From Fragilaria crotonensis (Eukaryota > Bacillariophyta > Fragilariophyceae > Fragilariales > Fragilariaceae): a DNA stretch of 60,634 nucleotides. The notes under the pieces were generated by a model that was not told where the DNA came from, did no database searches, and saw nothing but the letters and a program-made list of their open reading frames with translations. The stretch lies in assembly GCA_022925895.1 (NCBI GenBank), contig JAKSYS010000367.1:1-60634 (forward strand), read 5' to 3'. The translations under genes were made by a program, and so were the position numbers. This document shows, in pieces, positions 1 through 11,206 of the stretch. How positions within the stretch are numbered: the first letter of the stretch is position 1; every line of letters begins with the position of its first letter.

Positions 1-9
1 GTTGCGTGA

Positions 10-1197
10 AAAATCCACCATGACCATGCCAAACGGAGCGGCCTCTGCCCCGTTAATTATCCTGATGGTTGGGATTCTAAGCTGTCTCCATATGGTTTCC
101 ATTGTGACAAGTGGATCGATCAACCGACAAACGGACCGGATTGGTTTTCTTCGGAGGAAAGAGCTCGACGAGAGGCGAACGCATACGCTTATCGTCAGAC
201 AGGTACCAAAGAGAATTGGAGTCGTTACATCTCTCTTGGTTATTTTGTTTTTGAGGATTGTTTCGAATGCGATAAGATTTGGGCGGAAATGGAGAGGGAC
301 CCTCTCCAAGTTCATCGTTCGATCTGGTATAATTTCCGTTCTTATGTCGACCAAGAAATGGATGTTCCTTCCCAGTTGAATATGTGGGCAATGAACGTTT
401 CTCGAGCATACCTTTCGCATTATGATCCCTCCACCCTTCATAATACGGATACGTTGGCCTACTCATGGAAGACGATGCCCTTCATGGTGACACCTATGGA
501 CGTCGATGACCAAGCTGATTGGATCCCAGTGACGAATCGTCGACGCTCTAAAAGCCCCCCTAAATCTCTACCTCCAGAAGAGCTTCCAAAAGCTGATAAT
601 CCCGATCTCGAGGTCGTCCAGGTTCTTCCCGCGGAAAATAGAGGAACTCGCACGTTGTTCGACAAAACAAGTTTCCTTCCAGTAAAAACTCGTGCCCAAC
701 CCAAATCGTGGTCTCAAGGATTGCCACCAGTTACAACAGTGTTGGAAGATGACGAAGAAAGTGACGGAGAACAGCAGCCACCAATCGACGATCCAGAAGT
801 TACTGTTTTCTCTCGAGGAACTTCGAAAGAACAGTCTAAGGTTGTCCCACATAAAAATGTTGCAATGAATGATGGAACTCACAGAGTGACAGTTAAGTGG
901 AGTCCCTCGGAGAATCCTCATACCTATGAGAGCGATAAGAAGAAACTCAATGACAGCATCCATGAGCTACTTTGCACTATGATTCCACCAGAAATTGGAA
1001 TCTTTTACCGTTGGGAAAGCGAAGATCTTGTAATGTCAAACCCAGCTCAAAACATGACATCCTCTGAGCCGCGACTTCATATCTCCAGCAATCACATTTC
1101 TTCATGCGCAACACAGAATCGTCTTCGGCATGAGGATTGGTTTTGTCACCACACCAAATCAGTGGCTGCGCTCAGATGCAATGAAAACGCTTTTTAA
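10..1197 (+). pseudogene. LINE-A ORF1, N-terminal part
   Basis: The frame is open from base 10, after a stop at 7-9, to 1197, so the true start is outside the window. The first methionine-started stretch begins at 289. The protein has an aromatic, charged N-terminal part, then a low-complexity acidic and proline-rich stretch (about nt 510-800), and then a segment around nt 880-990 that recurs in the LINE-G remnant (His-Arg-Val-Thr, then an Ile-His/Gln-Glu-Leu-Leu motif). I recognise no named fold. Its place upstream of the endonuclease and that resemblance support an ORF1 RNA-binding or structural role, which is inference. Confidence 0.7.
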
Positions 1198-1860
1198 ATC
1201 AAAGCAGATCGAAGTATCAGTTTCAAACTCAAAAAGCACGAGCGGGAAGATGGTTACAGCAGGATACGTGTTGTTCAAGGCCCCGAACACTACTCAACTT
1301 TCCTGGTATACGCAATTCTTGCGCAGCGTTCTCCCAGACACAGCGCCGTATTTCGACGTAGTCCGATTTAAAAAGACCCCAATGGATCAATTGATTCCCC
1401 ACCTTCGGATTCAATGCGGAGAAAAGCACGTAACACCCCTTTGCCAAGCGTTGCTTCCTGTTCTAACTGGTCGCGGTAGTGCGTTATTCTTACCCCGTTA
1501 CGCCTTGGGCACCATGACAGACGAAAAAATCAAAAGCCACTTTCAATTTCATGAAAAATGGGCCCGATCGCTCAAGGCAATCACTATGTCTCCACAAGTT
1601 AACCATTTGGATCAACAGAGAACTGAATATAACGAAGATGGTACCACAGTTGAGCGATCTACTCGGGAATGGATGTCCACCATTCTGGCACCCGATAAGG
1701 CATCTCCCGCATTGTGCGATGTCGTGAACGGACTTCCAGATCACAAAGCATATCTTCTTGTTCCAAGTCATTATCACGCATTCGTTCAACAGGCATGGAG
1801 GAATTACAAATCTCGCTTGTATCCCCCTAACCATCGAGAAGCACGATTTCGAGACACGTT
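1130..1860 (+). pseudogene. LINE-A ORF1, middle part
   Basis: This segment continues ORF1 in another frame; the switch lies within the overlap at about 1090-1197. It is rich in basic and aromatic residues and has no recognised domain. The frame stays open to 2173, but from about 1861 a different frame reads more like protein and connects with the coiled-coil segment, so I end this part near 1860. A Cys-Gly-Glu-Lys-His motif near nt 1420 has a counterpart in the degraded LINE-G ORF1, which supports real coding origin. Confidence 0.6.
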
Positions 1861-3108
1861 GCCGGGACTAATGTTATCCACATTCAAGCGGAAATCAAGT
1901 CCCAAGTATCATTTCTTGAACAACTTTCCGGGGCGTCAGTCTGGCAACAAGATGGCTTACCAGCAGATCATCAGGAAGTTACCACGGGCAGTTTACACAA
2001 CGAGGATCAACCTCCTAATGACCACCAATCACTGGCGCGTCGTTCTGCATGGCCGACCCCAGCCGAAGGAATTCGTCAATCAACAAGTCGCAACCGAAAA
2101 GAAAGTTCCAAAAGCCGGTCTCACCAACACCATAACGACGCTTTCCAGAGCACAGGAGGCGGCACTTCCTTAGGTTCTGACGATGATCGCAGCACCGCAT
2201 CCACCCGTTCGCTTACTAATGGTTCGAGATTTTCTACACCGGATACTAGATTCCAAGATCTAGAGAGATCGATGCAACAAAAGTTACTGGAGTTAGAAAT
2301 GTCAGGGAAGAAATCTTCTGATCGTCTCCTTTCTATGGAGCATCAATTTAGTCGCATCGAAGACCTGGACAGGAAAGTAGCTGCTGTTAACGATAAATTG
2401 GACCGCGCGGCTGTACAGATGGATGAATCACATACGACGCAACAACACATCCTGAACGATATGGAAGGGATTAAGACCCAAACGGCAGCGCAATTCGAGG
2501 AAATAAATCAACGTTTATTGTCTAACATGGAGAGTCAACACAAGATGTCGACTACAATGTTAGATTTACGAGAACATTTTGAGAAGATGTCAAATTTTTT
2601 GGAGAATTTGGCTACAAAAATGGAGGTCGATCGGAAGAATGCTGTTGATACAACGATGCAGGTGAACTATGCTCGTGCAGCTTCCTCGGCTACTCGCGAT
2701 TTAAAGTTCCACGACTCACAATCAACGAGCAGTGCTAGTACAGGTTCATCCAAGTCCAAAGCTTCAGTGCAATCCAATGCATCATCATCAGTGTATTGTT
2801 CCCCAGAGAAGAAAAAACAGCGATCCCAACGTAAAGAGGATATCAAACTACAGCACACGTGTGATGACGCTGAGAATTTCTTCAAAGAGTCGAACGATCG
2901 TCATAGCCCGAGCTATATGGATGTTTGTACAAACTTAGACGACGCCTTCAGCCATCAGCAGGATTCTCAACGCTCCTCAGAAGTCGAGCAAACGCTTCCT
3001 ACGTCAAGTGTTAGGCCGACGAGTCTATCGAATACTCTACCATCTACGGCTCCTCTAGATCCACAATACAAAATTTCTACGGATCTAGATGGGGCGGAGT
3101 GTTTATGA
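1861..3108 (+). pseudogene. LINE-A ORF1, coiled-coil C-terminal part
   Basis: The frame is open from 1861 to the TGA at 3106-3108. After a Ser/Thr/Gln-rich linker comes a heptad-patterned coiled coil (about nt 2270-2640; many Leu/Met at a and d positions), then a Ser-rich tail with a basic Lys/Arg patch near nt 2805. A trimerising coiled coil is usual in LINE ORF1 proteins. The stop overlaps the ORF2 start as ATGA, which suggests coupled translation. The same kind of coiled coil is seen in LINE-G at 57470-57895. Confidence 0.72.
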
Positions 3109-3854
3109 GTATTCCAGTTGGAAGCCTAGTGTCCTTCGACGAGTCCAACACACTTGCAACTGCAGTCGATTCTATGTCCGCATTGGCTCAGGCACAAGCA
3201 CAATGGAAAAACTTGTTTAGTAGCAGTTCTACATATTCCAACGACAAGCAGTACACTATTCCGGATCGTGAACCCAGCTTACTAACGCGGAAGAATCAAA
3301 GGGAGAACGTGCCATGGGGAGACATCCTAGCGGAAAAACCGGTCAATACAACACGTGTATACGTTCAAAACGTGAATGGGCTTTCATTCGATAGCCGTGG
3401 AGGGCAACTTAACGACGTTTGCAAAGTTATACAAGAAACTCAGGCGGACATTTTCTGCGGTCAAGAACATAATCTCGACGTCACACAAATGAATGTTAGG
3501 AGTGTATTATATGACACTATTCGGCAGTACTGGGAACGGACTAAATTCATCGCAGGTACGACGCCAATCCCTTTTTCGACGTCGTATAAACCAGGAGGCA
3601 CATTCTTATTGACAACTGGATGCCTTGCTGGTCGCATCGTTAACCAAGTGCAAGATAGATGGGGAAGATGGGTCATTCAAGAATTCTCAGGCAGGTCCGG
3701 AATCAAAGTTGTTATTGTGTCAGCATATCAACCAGTCGATAAGAGAGGACATGTAGGGACGCTAACAGTGTCAAGTCAGCATCGAAGTCTCCTCTTGCAA
3801 TCTCAAGATCCTGTTACCAACCCCGATCTGCTTTCCGGCGAGATCTATTGCTAG
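3105..3854 (+). pseudogene. LINE-A ORF2 start: APE-type endonuclease, N-terminal half
   Basis: ORF2 starts at the ATG at 3105-3107, four bases overlapping the ORF1 stop. About 85 residues in, an Arg-Val-Tyr-Val-Gln-Asn-Val-Asn-Gly-Leu strand opens the endonuclease/exonuclease/phosphatase fold. The metal-binding Glu follows in a Gly-Gln-Glu-His-Asn motif near nt 3460. This enzyme nicks target DNA to prime reverse transcription. The frame ends at 3854, but the fold continues in the next segment. The slip lies in or near a run of four C at about 3822, where the alternative frame becomes protein-like. Confidence 0.85.
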
Positions 3855-6080
3855 CATTGCGGTCTTATCAACGAGCGGGTTCCGATATCTTGCTGGTCGG
3901 TGATTTTAACGAAGCATTCGGCACAGATGCTGATGGTCTGAGCTTTATCGCAGGCGAATTACAGCTGATTAATTTGAGCTCCTCTCGTCATTCATCCCAT
4001 GTTCCAGCGACATACTCCAGAGGATCGAAGTGTCTAGATTATGCCCTAGGGAGCCCTCGTCTTGGAGCAGCATTAATTGCGATGGGATACGAAGCATTTA
4101 ACGTCAGGTTATCATCCGATCACCGAGGATTTTTCATCGATTTTGATACGGATAAATTGTTCGGAAGTCCAACTCCCAATCTCGCGTCTCCTAACAGACG
4201 AATGCTCAAAGCAAACAATATACATCAGGTTACCGCATATATCGACACTATGTATGAATTTTTGTTGGCCCATAATGCATTTCAAAGAGGTAGGAGATTA
4301 ACGTATCCCGGCAATCGGCACCAATTTGCAGAGCGATTGGACCGAGATGTTTTAGCGGCCGGTTTGGCGGCAGAAGCAAAAATTCCTCAGTTCGGCGTGC
4401 CGGCATGGTCTCTGGAATTGTCACGAGCAAGGCAACGAGTGCAATATTTGAGGAAATGTTTATCAGCTTTTCGAACCCATCTGGATCACGCAGGGATTAT
4501 CCAGGAGTATATTATGATGTTTCCGGAAGACGAAGTCCCAACACATCAACGCCACTGTTCTCGGTTACTTCGGTCGGCAAATAGCAATATCCGTCTTCTG
4601 GTTAAACAAAGTTTTAATACTCGCGGAGCAGAACGTCAGCAGCGAATCCAAGAATTGGAAACATCAACACGCGCTTCCGACAGAGAAACTGCCCAACGAT
4701 TGCGTCGATTGCAAAAAGCCGAAGATATCAAAGCCGTGACAAATAAGCTGCGGAACGTCAGAGGGAAAAATCATAGTAGTGGGGTAGTTCGGTTAGAAAT
4801 TCCGTTACATTCTGGAGATGATCCGAAAGCTTGTACTCAATGGCAACAAATCGAAGTTCCCACGGAGATTGTTCGTCTTCTTCAAGAACGGAACAGACTT
4901 CATTTCGGACAAGCGCACGGGACTCCATTCACAGTCTCCCCATTGGCCGATTTGCTGGGGTATACTGGTTTCGGGGAGGCCCAGCAACAACTTTTAAGGG
5001 GCACGTTCGACACTACAGGTTACGAAGAGAACGTTCAATTGCTTCTCAATCACCTTCGGTATGCTCACAAGGCGGTTGAAGAAAACATCCGACCAACTAT
5101 CGATGACGGCGATTTCTGCGCCAAACTGCGTTTATGGTCTGAATCTACTACAACATCTCCTTCAGGCATGCATCTTGGACATTATAAAACGCTTATCGCA
5201 CGGCATTCCTATTCGTCGGATGTATCAGATGAAGAGTTGGAACCAGAGTTTATAGAGAGACGTGACGAACTGAATTTTCGACAACAGGCAATACGCCAAT
5301 TGCGGCTAGATCTCCTGAATTATGCGTTGGAGAGAGGTTATTCATTTCAGCGATGGCAAAAAGTGATCAACACCATCCTTTTCAAGGATTCAGATAACGT
5401 GCGCTTGCATCGCACCAGGGTTATCCATATCTATGAGGCGGATTTCAATTTGTTCCTCGGAATTAAGTGGAGAGCAGCTATGCACCAGGCGGAAGATTTA
5501 CGAATTCTGAATGAAGGACAATTTGGGTCTCGACCGTATCGAAATGCAACGGAGCCCGTGTTTATAGAAGAGCTACAACTTGAAATCTCAAGGGCTACTC
5601 GCAAACCTTTGGTCCTCACGAATTACGATGCAACTGCATGTTACGATCGGATCATTCCTAATCTAGGGATGACGGTTAGTCAAAAATATGGAGTTCCTGC
5701 ACCAGTCACTGTGAGTAACGCTTCGACCTTGGAAAAGACAGAATTTCATGTGAGGACCGATCTTGGAATATCCCCGACCAGCTATCATCACGAAGAGTCT
5801 TTTCCAATCTACGGTACAGGCCAGGGAAGTGCTAATTCCCCCGCAATCTGGTGTTTTCTTTCCAGTACGTTGTTCGATTGCTACGATACTCAAGCATCGG
5901 AAGCGATGTATTGGGATACATGTGGCAGTGTAACCGCGCGATTGGGTATGATTGGTTTCGTAGACGATTGTAACGGACAAACTAATGCATTTCGAAGTGA
6001 CGGATCTAGCGAGACCGTTAAACAAGTGGTCTCGCAAGCTCAAGATAACGCTCAATGTTGGACCGATTTATTGCACGCAA
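3848..6080 (+). pseudogene. LINE-A ORF2: endonuclease C-terminal half and reverse transcriptase
   Basis: The first 100 residues finish the endonuclease: Val-Gly-Asp-Phe-Asn (Asp/Asn pair, near nt 3900) and Ser-Ser-Asp-His-Arg-Gly (catalytic Asp-His, near nt 4118). The RT follows after a long linker. It has a Gly-Met-His-Leu-Gly-His-Tyr block (about 5165), motif A with Asn-Tyr-Asp-Ala (about 5625), a Gly-Thr-Gly-Gln-Gly-Ser block (about 5815), and catalytic Phe-Val-Asp-Asp at 5957-5968. The triad aspartates are present, so the domain could fold if the frame were whole. The frame stays open to 6277, but real homology leaves it near 6080. Confidence 0.9.
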
Positions 6081-6740
6081 GTGGTGGCGCTCGAATTATC
6101 CAAGTGTTCGAGTCATATTCTCCAATGGCAATTTTCCATAACTGGTGCTCCTGTCTTAGTACCATCTCATGTCTCAAACGACGTCTGTATCGAAGTTCGA
6201 GATCATTTATCGAACTCGGCGCAACATTTACAGTTGCTCTCAGCATACACAGCGCACAAGACACTGGGACATTATAAGGATCCGGCTGGAACCCAGCGAG
6301 AACAATATCGACAATTGAAAAAGAAAAGCGATTCCATCACAGCTTTCCTATGGGTTACACCGCTCAATCGATCAGAGGCATGGACGTATTATTTTGCATA
6401 CTACCTCCCAGCCGTGTGTTACCCTCTCGCAAGTTCTTCCCTCACGCCTCAATGTCTTGATCGAGTGCAAAGGAAGGCCATGTCCATCATCGTTCCCAGA
6501 TGCGGATTTAATCGTCATACCAAGCGAGCCATTCTTTATGGCCCTTTAGCTCTGGGAGGAGCGAGCTTTCGGTCATTGGTGGTCCAACAAGGCATCTCCC
6601 AGGCGATGATGTTTATTCGCCAGTGGAGGAATAATTCCATCGCAGGAAAGTTACTTCGGATCGCTGTTTCGTGGTTTCAGGCGCAAGTCGGCGTATCATT
6701 CCCTATCCTGGAGCACGTTCAAGAACCCTACCGCATTTAG
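5985..6740 (+). pseudogene. LINE-A ORF2: RT thumb/connection segment
   Basis: From about 6070 this frame carries the region after the RT catalytic core. It includes an Ala-His-Lys-Thr-Leu-Gly-His-Tyr-Lys motif near 6250 and a Cys-Gly-[YF]-Asn-Arg block near 6500. The same segment is found in LINE-B (10885-10954 plus 18391 on) and LINE-E (48317-48991), which fixes the reading. It ends in a frameshift by a run of three C at about 6727. Confidence 0.85.
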
Positions 6741-7012
6741 AATCGAAATGGATTCGGTCCCTCCGGGATTTTCTGGCGTCCATTAACGCTAAACTCCGCC
6801 TAGATACTCCGTATTTGCCGGAGCTCCAGCGTCTACACGACGTTTGCATCATGGATGTTATTCAATCTTCAGGGAAGTTTACTCCTACCGAGATCTGCAA
6901 GTTGAATTATTGCCGACTGTATTTGAATGTTGTTACAATATCGGACATAACCTGTGTGAGTGGCAAGCGGTTGGATTCTAACAAGCTATCGGGAAACCAC
7001 TCGGCTCAGTAG
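6671..7012 (+). pseudogene. LINE-A ORF2: linker between RT and RNase H
   Basis: From about 6722 this frame matches the LINE-B linker: a Leu-Glu-[SA]-Lys-Trp motif, then an Asn-Tyr-Cys-Arg-Leu-Tyr-Leu block near 6905 and a Thr-[IV]-Ser-Asp motif. No named domain is recognised here. The frame breaks near 6990 and the protein continues in the next segment. Confidence 0.75.
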
Positions 7013-7748
7013 TTATACTCATGGCACCTCAATTTATCAAGAACGACCGTCGGAGTCCACGTGGGCACTTTGGAAGAAAGCTAACAGGCTATGGAGTACA
7101 AGCACTGACGACCTTATCCAACCCTTGGGTGATTGGGTTCTACCACTTCATAAACTCCGGCAGCGGCACCCCGCATATTGGTGGTCAGGTCGATTGTGGG
7201 TCTTGATACAAGATCAGTATATCAAATGCAATTTGGTTTCGGACCGAACCTTCCAAGAAACTGCAGTTTCGTGCGATTGGGCCGAGCTCCCAACTCTCGC
7301 AGTTCCGATGTTCGCAGTGCAATCTACGCCTGGGAGCTGGACAATTACCCAACAGAGTTATGTTTTAGAAGTGAATGATCCGCCGATGTCAGGAACGTTT
7401 ACACAATATGTTGCGGCACTCCCGGAATGGGAGTCAGAATTACTGCGTCACACTGAGATGTTTGAGGACCCCTTCACAGTAGCAATGGCTCTTGAACACG
7501 GCGTTCGTGCAGTAAGTGATGGTTCAGATTGGAACCAAGAGCAAGGAGCTTTTGGTTGGACGATGAGTACCGATAGAGGCGAACGATGCGCACAAGGCAT
7601 GGGCCCTGCAAGAAGTTCTGCCCGAACGCCTATCGTTCTGAAAGTTATGGATTATTGTCCCTCTTGTGTTTCCTTCGCAGGTTGGCTGAGTTTACAGGTA
7701 AACACGATCAATGGTATGGAGTTGTGGCCACGGACAGTCAGAGTCTGA
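6960..7748 (+). pseudogene. LINE-A ORF2: linker end and RNase H, first part
   Basis: A Gln-Glu-Arg-Pro-Ser-Glu motif with a Trp-Lys-Lys-Ala-Asn block (about 7035-7090) matches the linker of LINE-B and LINE-E. RNase H begins near 7505 with Val-Ser-Asp-Gly-Ser, whose Asp is the first catalytic acid, followed by a Gly-Trp beta strand. The domain then moves to the next frame. RNase H removes the RNA strand of the RNA/DNA hybrid. Confidence 0.82.
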
Positions 7749-7915
7749 TCGACACTGTACTTCAGCGGAATATCAAACAAGAGCACTCCGGCGTTGATAG
7801 TACTTTATCGGCGGCGCACAGCGTCAGATCAAGACCCATCCGCTCGACCCAACTCTCCCAGATTGGGACGTTATTCGTGGAATTCAGGTTCTTCTTCAAC
7901 AAATGCCAGAGTTAA
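7586..7915 (+). pseudogene. LINE-A ORF2: RNase H, middle part
   Basis: This frame carries the second catalytic acid in Tyr-Arg-Ser-Glu (near 7635) and the third in Ala-Thr-Asp-Ser-Gln-Ser (near 7730). Both motifs have close counterparts in LINEs B, D, E and F. It leaves the homologous frame again near 7780. Confidence 0.8.
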
Positions 7916-8060
7916 AATTGAAGCATGTTAAAGGCCACCAAGATCGTGATATCCCATATCGGCATCTATCCTTGTTGGCCCAGTTGAACGTTGATGCTGA
8001 CGCGCAAGCATCACAATATCAAAGAGATTTGGGTTCGTACCGCCAGACGTGCTCCTTACC
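7903..8060 (+). pseudogene. LINE-A ORF2: RNase H, last part
   Basis: This short segment carries the Lys-Gly-His-Gln-Asp motif (about 7930) and the final Asn-Val-Asp-Ala-Asp (about 7987) of RNase H. The frame stays open to 8247, but homology moves to the next frame near 8050. Confidence 0.8.
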
Positions 8061-9059
8061 GAATGGGCAGGGGTTCACTTGGAGTTTCCATCGGGCACAG
8101 TCACAGCCCATTATGAAGCAGCGTTACGATATCAGGCAACTGCGCCCGCGTTACAGGCTCATATGCAGGAGCGACACTCCTGGTCACCACAAACCATGGC
8201 AGCGATTAACTGGAAAGCTCATGGCTCAGCGCTCCGACGCCATCTGAAGAAACGCACATTTCTGGTAAAACTGGTTCACGGTATTCTTCCGACGAATCTT
8301 CACCTCCATCGATCAGATCAACGACGCAATCGTTGCCCAAGTTGTCAAAGCGTAGCCGAAAGCTGGCAGCATATCCCGTGTTGTCCATCCGACGCTCACA
8401 CGTCGTGGCGAAATTCGTTCCTCAAGACAATGGAAGTGACATGCACCAGGCTCGGGACGATGCCACATTTGCAGGTACTCCTGCTTCGAGCAATTCGAGA
8501 GTGGTGCTTGCATCCACACAGTGAAACTGTGTTTACCGTTCAATTCCGCGGAGGAGATTCTCCAGCACTTCGGCGTGTCATTTTCCAACAAAACGCAATA
8601 GGCTGGGAGCACATTTTGTTGGGACGATTTAGTAGCGAATGGAGTCGTCTTCAAGATGAATATTATGCTCGACGGGCACAGTCCACGGAAACGAAGCGGC
8701 AAACAGGTCAGAGATGGCAAATTGCAATCATTAGTTCCATATGGAAACAATGGTTCCTTATCTGGGCGATTCGGAATAAAGCCCTACACGGAGCGGACTC
8801 ACGACTGCAGGCACAAGCAGAGCGAAGAGAAATTGAGCGACAGCTGTCCGACGTGTACGATCTTCGACCTCAAATGGAGCCTAGCGTTCGACAATTGTTG
8901 CACCGAGATCTCACCGAGCATTTATCTAAAACAGTGGCATACAACAAAAACTGGTTATCGGTTTATGGTCCGATAGTTAAACAGAGTATCAAACGTGCGA
9001 AGGCAAAGGCCATACAAGGAGTTAAAGCGATCACACATTATTTCGAGAAGCTCAAGTAA
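8049..9059 (+). pseudogene. LINE-A ORF2: zinc finger and C-terminal domain
   Basis: This 336-residue stretch starts after the RNase H. A Cys-Pro-Ser-Cys, then His, then Cys pattern near 8335-8385 is a zf-RVT-like CCHC finger. A conserved Trp- and Arg-rich C-terminal domain follows, with Ile-Gly-Trp, then a Trp-Ala-Ile-Arg-Asn-Lys-Ala-Leu-His-Gly block near 8765. The protein ends with Ile-Thr-His-Tyr-Phe eight residues before the stop at 9057-9059. Every LINE here has a comparable aromatic end. Confidence 0.85.
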
Positions 9060-9116
9060 GTAATTTGGAGGGACGTATACTATGCTGGCCGCTACTGGTA
9101 CACGGTAGTGTCTAGC

Positions 9117-9159
9117 CGTGTGGGTCGAGTGTTTTTAATCTGAACACAGCGGCAGCACG
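9117..9159 (+). other. LINE-A 3'-UTR hairpin module
   Basis: Box 1 (CGTGTGGGTCGA, 9117-9128) and box 2 (GCGGCAGCACG, 9149-9159) flank an inverted repeat, GTGTT with AACAC, over a loop of about nine bases. Boxes 1 and 2 recur in LINEs B, C, D, E and H with different but always pairing stems. CGTG of box 1 can also pair with CACG of box 2. A variable tract of about 17 bases and a T-run (9177-9182) end the element. Confidence 0.82.
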
Positions 9160-9612
9160 TTAAATTAGATTTGGGGTTTTTTATTCCAGTGCCAGGTTTG
9201 ACGCTACAAGTAGTAGCCGGTCCGTACAATCTAAAGGTGTCGTGGAATCTTTGTCGTTCATTTCTTGACATCTATTTGTCCATCATGGTATCATGGATCA
9301 TTCGATTTCGCTTCGAGGACCTTTTCACGTGATTGAGTGCAGGGTATAACTTGTCCGTCATGTATCACGTAGTCATACCCTGGTACTGAAAAAAAGTCAT
9401 TTTTTCATTTTTGTAGGGGGTCTTCGGCGAGTAGAAGGATGTGTTTGAAGTTTGAAGACCTTTCAGTAGTCGTACAGTAGTCGTACCTCTGGTATGCGAC
9501 AAAATGTTACAGTATCGTAGTATTGAAATCAGATGCGATTACGGGGTGTATGGAACTTCTGTGTAATTCCTACTTTTGGTTATGAGTACACGATTTAATA
9601 TTTATGAAATAA

Positions 9613-9656
9613 TTTGATCCGCTATCAAATCAGGCCTGATTTGATAGCGGATCAAA
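9613..9656. repeat. 44-bp perfect palindrome
   Basis: Two 22-base arms meet at AGGCCT with no spacer; the left arm is 9613-9634 and the right arm 9635-9656. The match stops exactly at 9612/9657. Two related half-sites (TATCAAAT and AATTTGATA) follow within 60 bases. It could be the fused ends of a small DNA transposon, but no second copy is present here to test that. Confidence 0.9.
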
Positions 9657-10658
9657 AATATCAAATGTCGGGCTGGCGCGACATGCTTGGCGCGGACTTT
9701 TTAATTTGATAAATCGGCCTTAAATCATGCATTTTACCGAAAAAGAGCTGGCCAGGCATTTGCAATTTTTGATCTCCCCCTTTAAACATGCTCGCACACT
9801 GATCAGAAAAAAAGCTCGATACTTGATTTTTTCATCCCACAATCAGTCTGACTAAAGGCATGCAATCTTGTGTAGCGTGTGGTAGATGTTCTACGTAACG
9901 TCAAAACAGTTTTTATTTCCGTACGTCCATTTTCATTCAATTCTGCAATGACAAAATGAGACTTGGAGGCAAACATTCTGAGTGACCGATGACCGACTTT
10001 GTCTTGAAGTATCTGGCATCCTCACTCCTTAAGTCAACTGTGGCAAAATCATCTCTGACCGTTCATTCCAAATCTGTTAAAGAGTCGTGAATTTTTTCAA
10101 TCGCTTGGTATAAATTCTACACGATTTCTGTGTGGAAATTGTCCGTTGGGGTTCCTCTTTCCAATCATTATGTCTTTGTGGATACTTCAAGCTGGTCAAA
10201 TATCCAGCGTGCTTCATCACCATTCAAAGTATTCTGAATTAGATGATCACCTCAGTTTTTTCAAAAGTGAGAAGGGAATGATCTGAAACGATGGGATCAG
10301 AAATCAGACAATCCTCCGTAGACTACTAGCTCCAAATCCGATTAAATGTCATTCAAGTGACGTTTTCGTGACATCATAGGAATCCTTGAAATCGGCTTTG
10401 TAATTCTTGCAAAACGAATTTCAGAACATACATGTGTGTTGCTTTGAACGTTTGCCAAAATTGACGCCAGCCCGGTTGCCACATGTAAGTTTGAAAAGTT
10501 TGAACTGCTCATTTAAATGTTCATTTTTGCCACAACTCATTACTGTTGCTGCTTTTGCTGCTGCTCATTGTACTATGACTGCCATCGCGTTGGTGTTGTT
10601 CCTTATCGTTGTTATTGCATCATTGTTGTTGCGAAGGACTAGCTGACAATCATCTTTG

Positions 10659-10856
10659 ACGAACCGCCGAACCGACACCAGTTGCGACACTGCAACAGCC
10701 ACTACCTGTCAAACATCAGGAGTGGTGGTTGCGCTTGCAATTTTGGTGCCGTGGAGTTTGCGCTGGCGACGAGGAACCGCCGAACCGACACCAGTTGCGA
10801 CGATGCAATAGCCACTACCTGTCATGCATCAGGAGTTCTTGTGGTTGCGCTTGCAC
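10659..10856 (+). repeat. 109-bp tandem repeat, two units
   Basis: The units begin at 10659 and 10768 and share GAACCGCCGAACCGACACC and TGGTTGCGCTTGCA. The second unit is cut short by the 3' tail of LINE-C at 10857. Confidence 0.8.
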
Positions 10857-10867
10857 AAAAAAAACCT

Positions 10868-10884
10868 AATATCATTTTAACGTG
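10868..10884. repeat. TSD of LINE-B, left copy
   Basis: AATATCATTTTAACGTG is repeated at 27349-27365, immediately after the LINE-B T-run. It is part of the LINE-C 3' tail, so LINE-B landed inside that tail. The match is 17 bases, or 18 if a T that merges with the tail is counted. Confidence 0.93.
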
Positions 10885-10954
10885 TTAGGTCGTGAACACA
10901 ATCTCGAATATCTACCTCCTCATACCGCCCACAAAACGTTAGGACACTACAAGG

Positions 10955-11206
10955 TGAATGAATTCTATCATGAGTTCGAGTTATTCGGACACCCGGATAA
11001 GCACGACCGTCGAAGGATTTAGCTCACCCTTACAATGACCCGCAGGATGACTCTTCAGGGCGGAGTCAGAAGTGTTCCTAGACCTAAATCTCACTCTTTT
11101 TATAATTGATCAAGTTGCAAGCTGTTGCTACTAGTGATTAGTTCTATCTGCTAGAGACAATCTCCTGCAAGGGCGGATGTACCGCACTTGCGACGGATTT
11201 AATTGA
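10955..11206 (+). repeat. Copia-1 5' LTR, 252 bp
   Basis: It begins TGAATGAATT and ends TTTAATTGA. Compared with the 3' LTR it lacks one T in the T-run that follows CTCAC (5 instead of 6). The start is set by divergence of the flanks (AAGG here, GGAC before the 3' copy). Confidence 0.95.

Larger units (their letters stand above)
1..9182 (+). mobile_element. LINE-A, long non-LTR retrotransposon, 5' end outside window
   Basis: A single plus-strand element accounts for the first 9.2 kb. In order it holds ORF1 (with a coiled coil), an APE-type endonuclease (EEP), RT, RNase H, a CCHC-type zinc finger, a conserved C-terminal domain, and a 3' UTR ending in a hairpin module and a T-run at 9177-9182. 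The order EEP-RT-RNase H places it in the broad I-like group of LINEs; I did not assign a clade. The coding frame changes about ten times, so this copy is inactive or carries sequence indels. Its 5' end lies before base 1, so no TSD can be read. Confidence 0.93.
9183..10856. other. non-coding stretch between LINE-A and the nest
   Basis: I see no gene with convincing homology here. The stretch holds a perfect palindrome (9613-9656) and a two-unit tandem repeat (10659-10856). A 79-codon frame at 10407-10646 encodes a Cys-containing N-terminus and a hydrophobic C-terminal segment, but nothing else supports it. Confidence 0.5.

Noticed and set aside
9613-9656. Intrinsic transcription terminator
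   Set aside because: The palindrome has no loop and no T-run downstream, and the context is eukaryotic.
9500-9660. tRNA gene
   Set aside because: No A/B box pair or cloverleaf could be drawn here.
10857-10884. A separate mini-insertion of a LINE tail
   Set aside because: The repeat of 10868-10884 at 27349-27365 shows that it is the LINE-C tail cut off by LINE-B.
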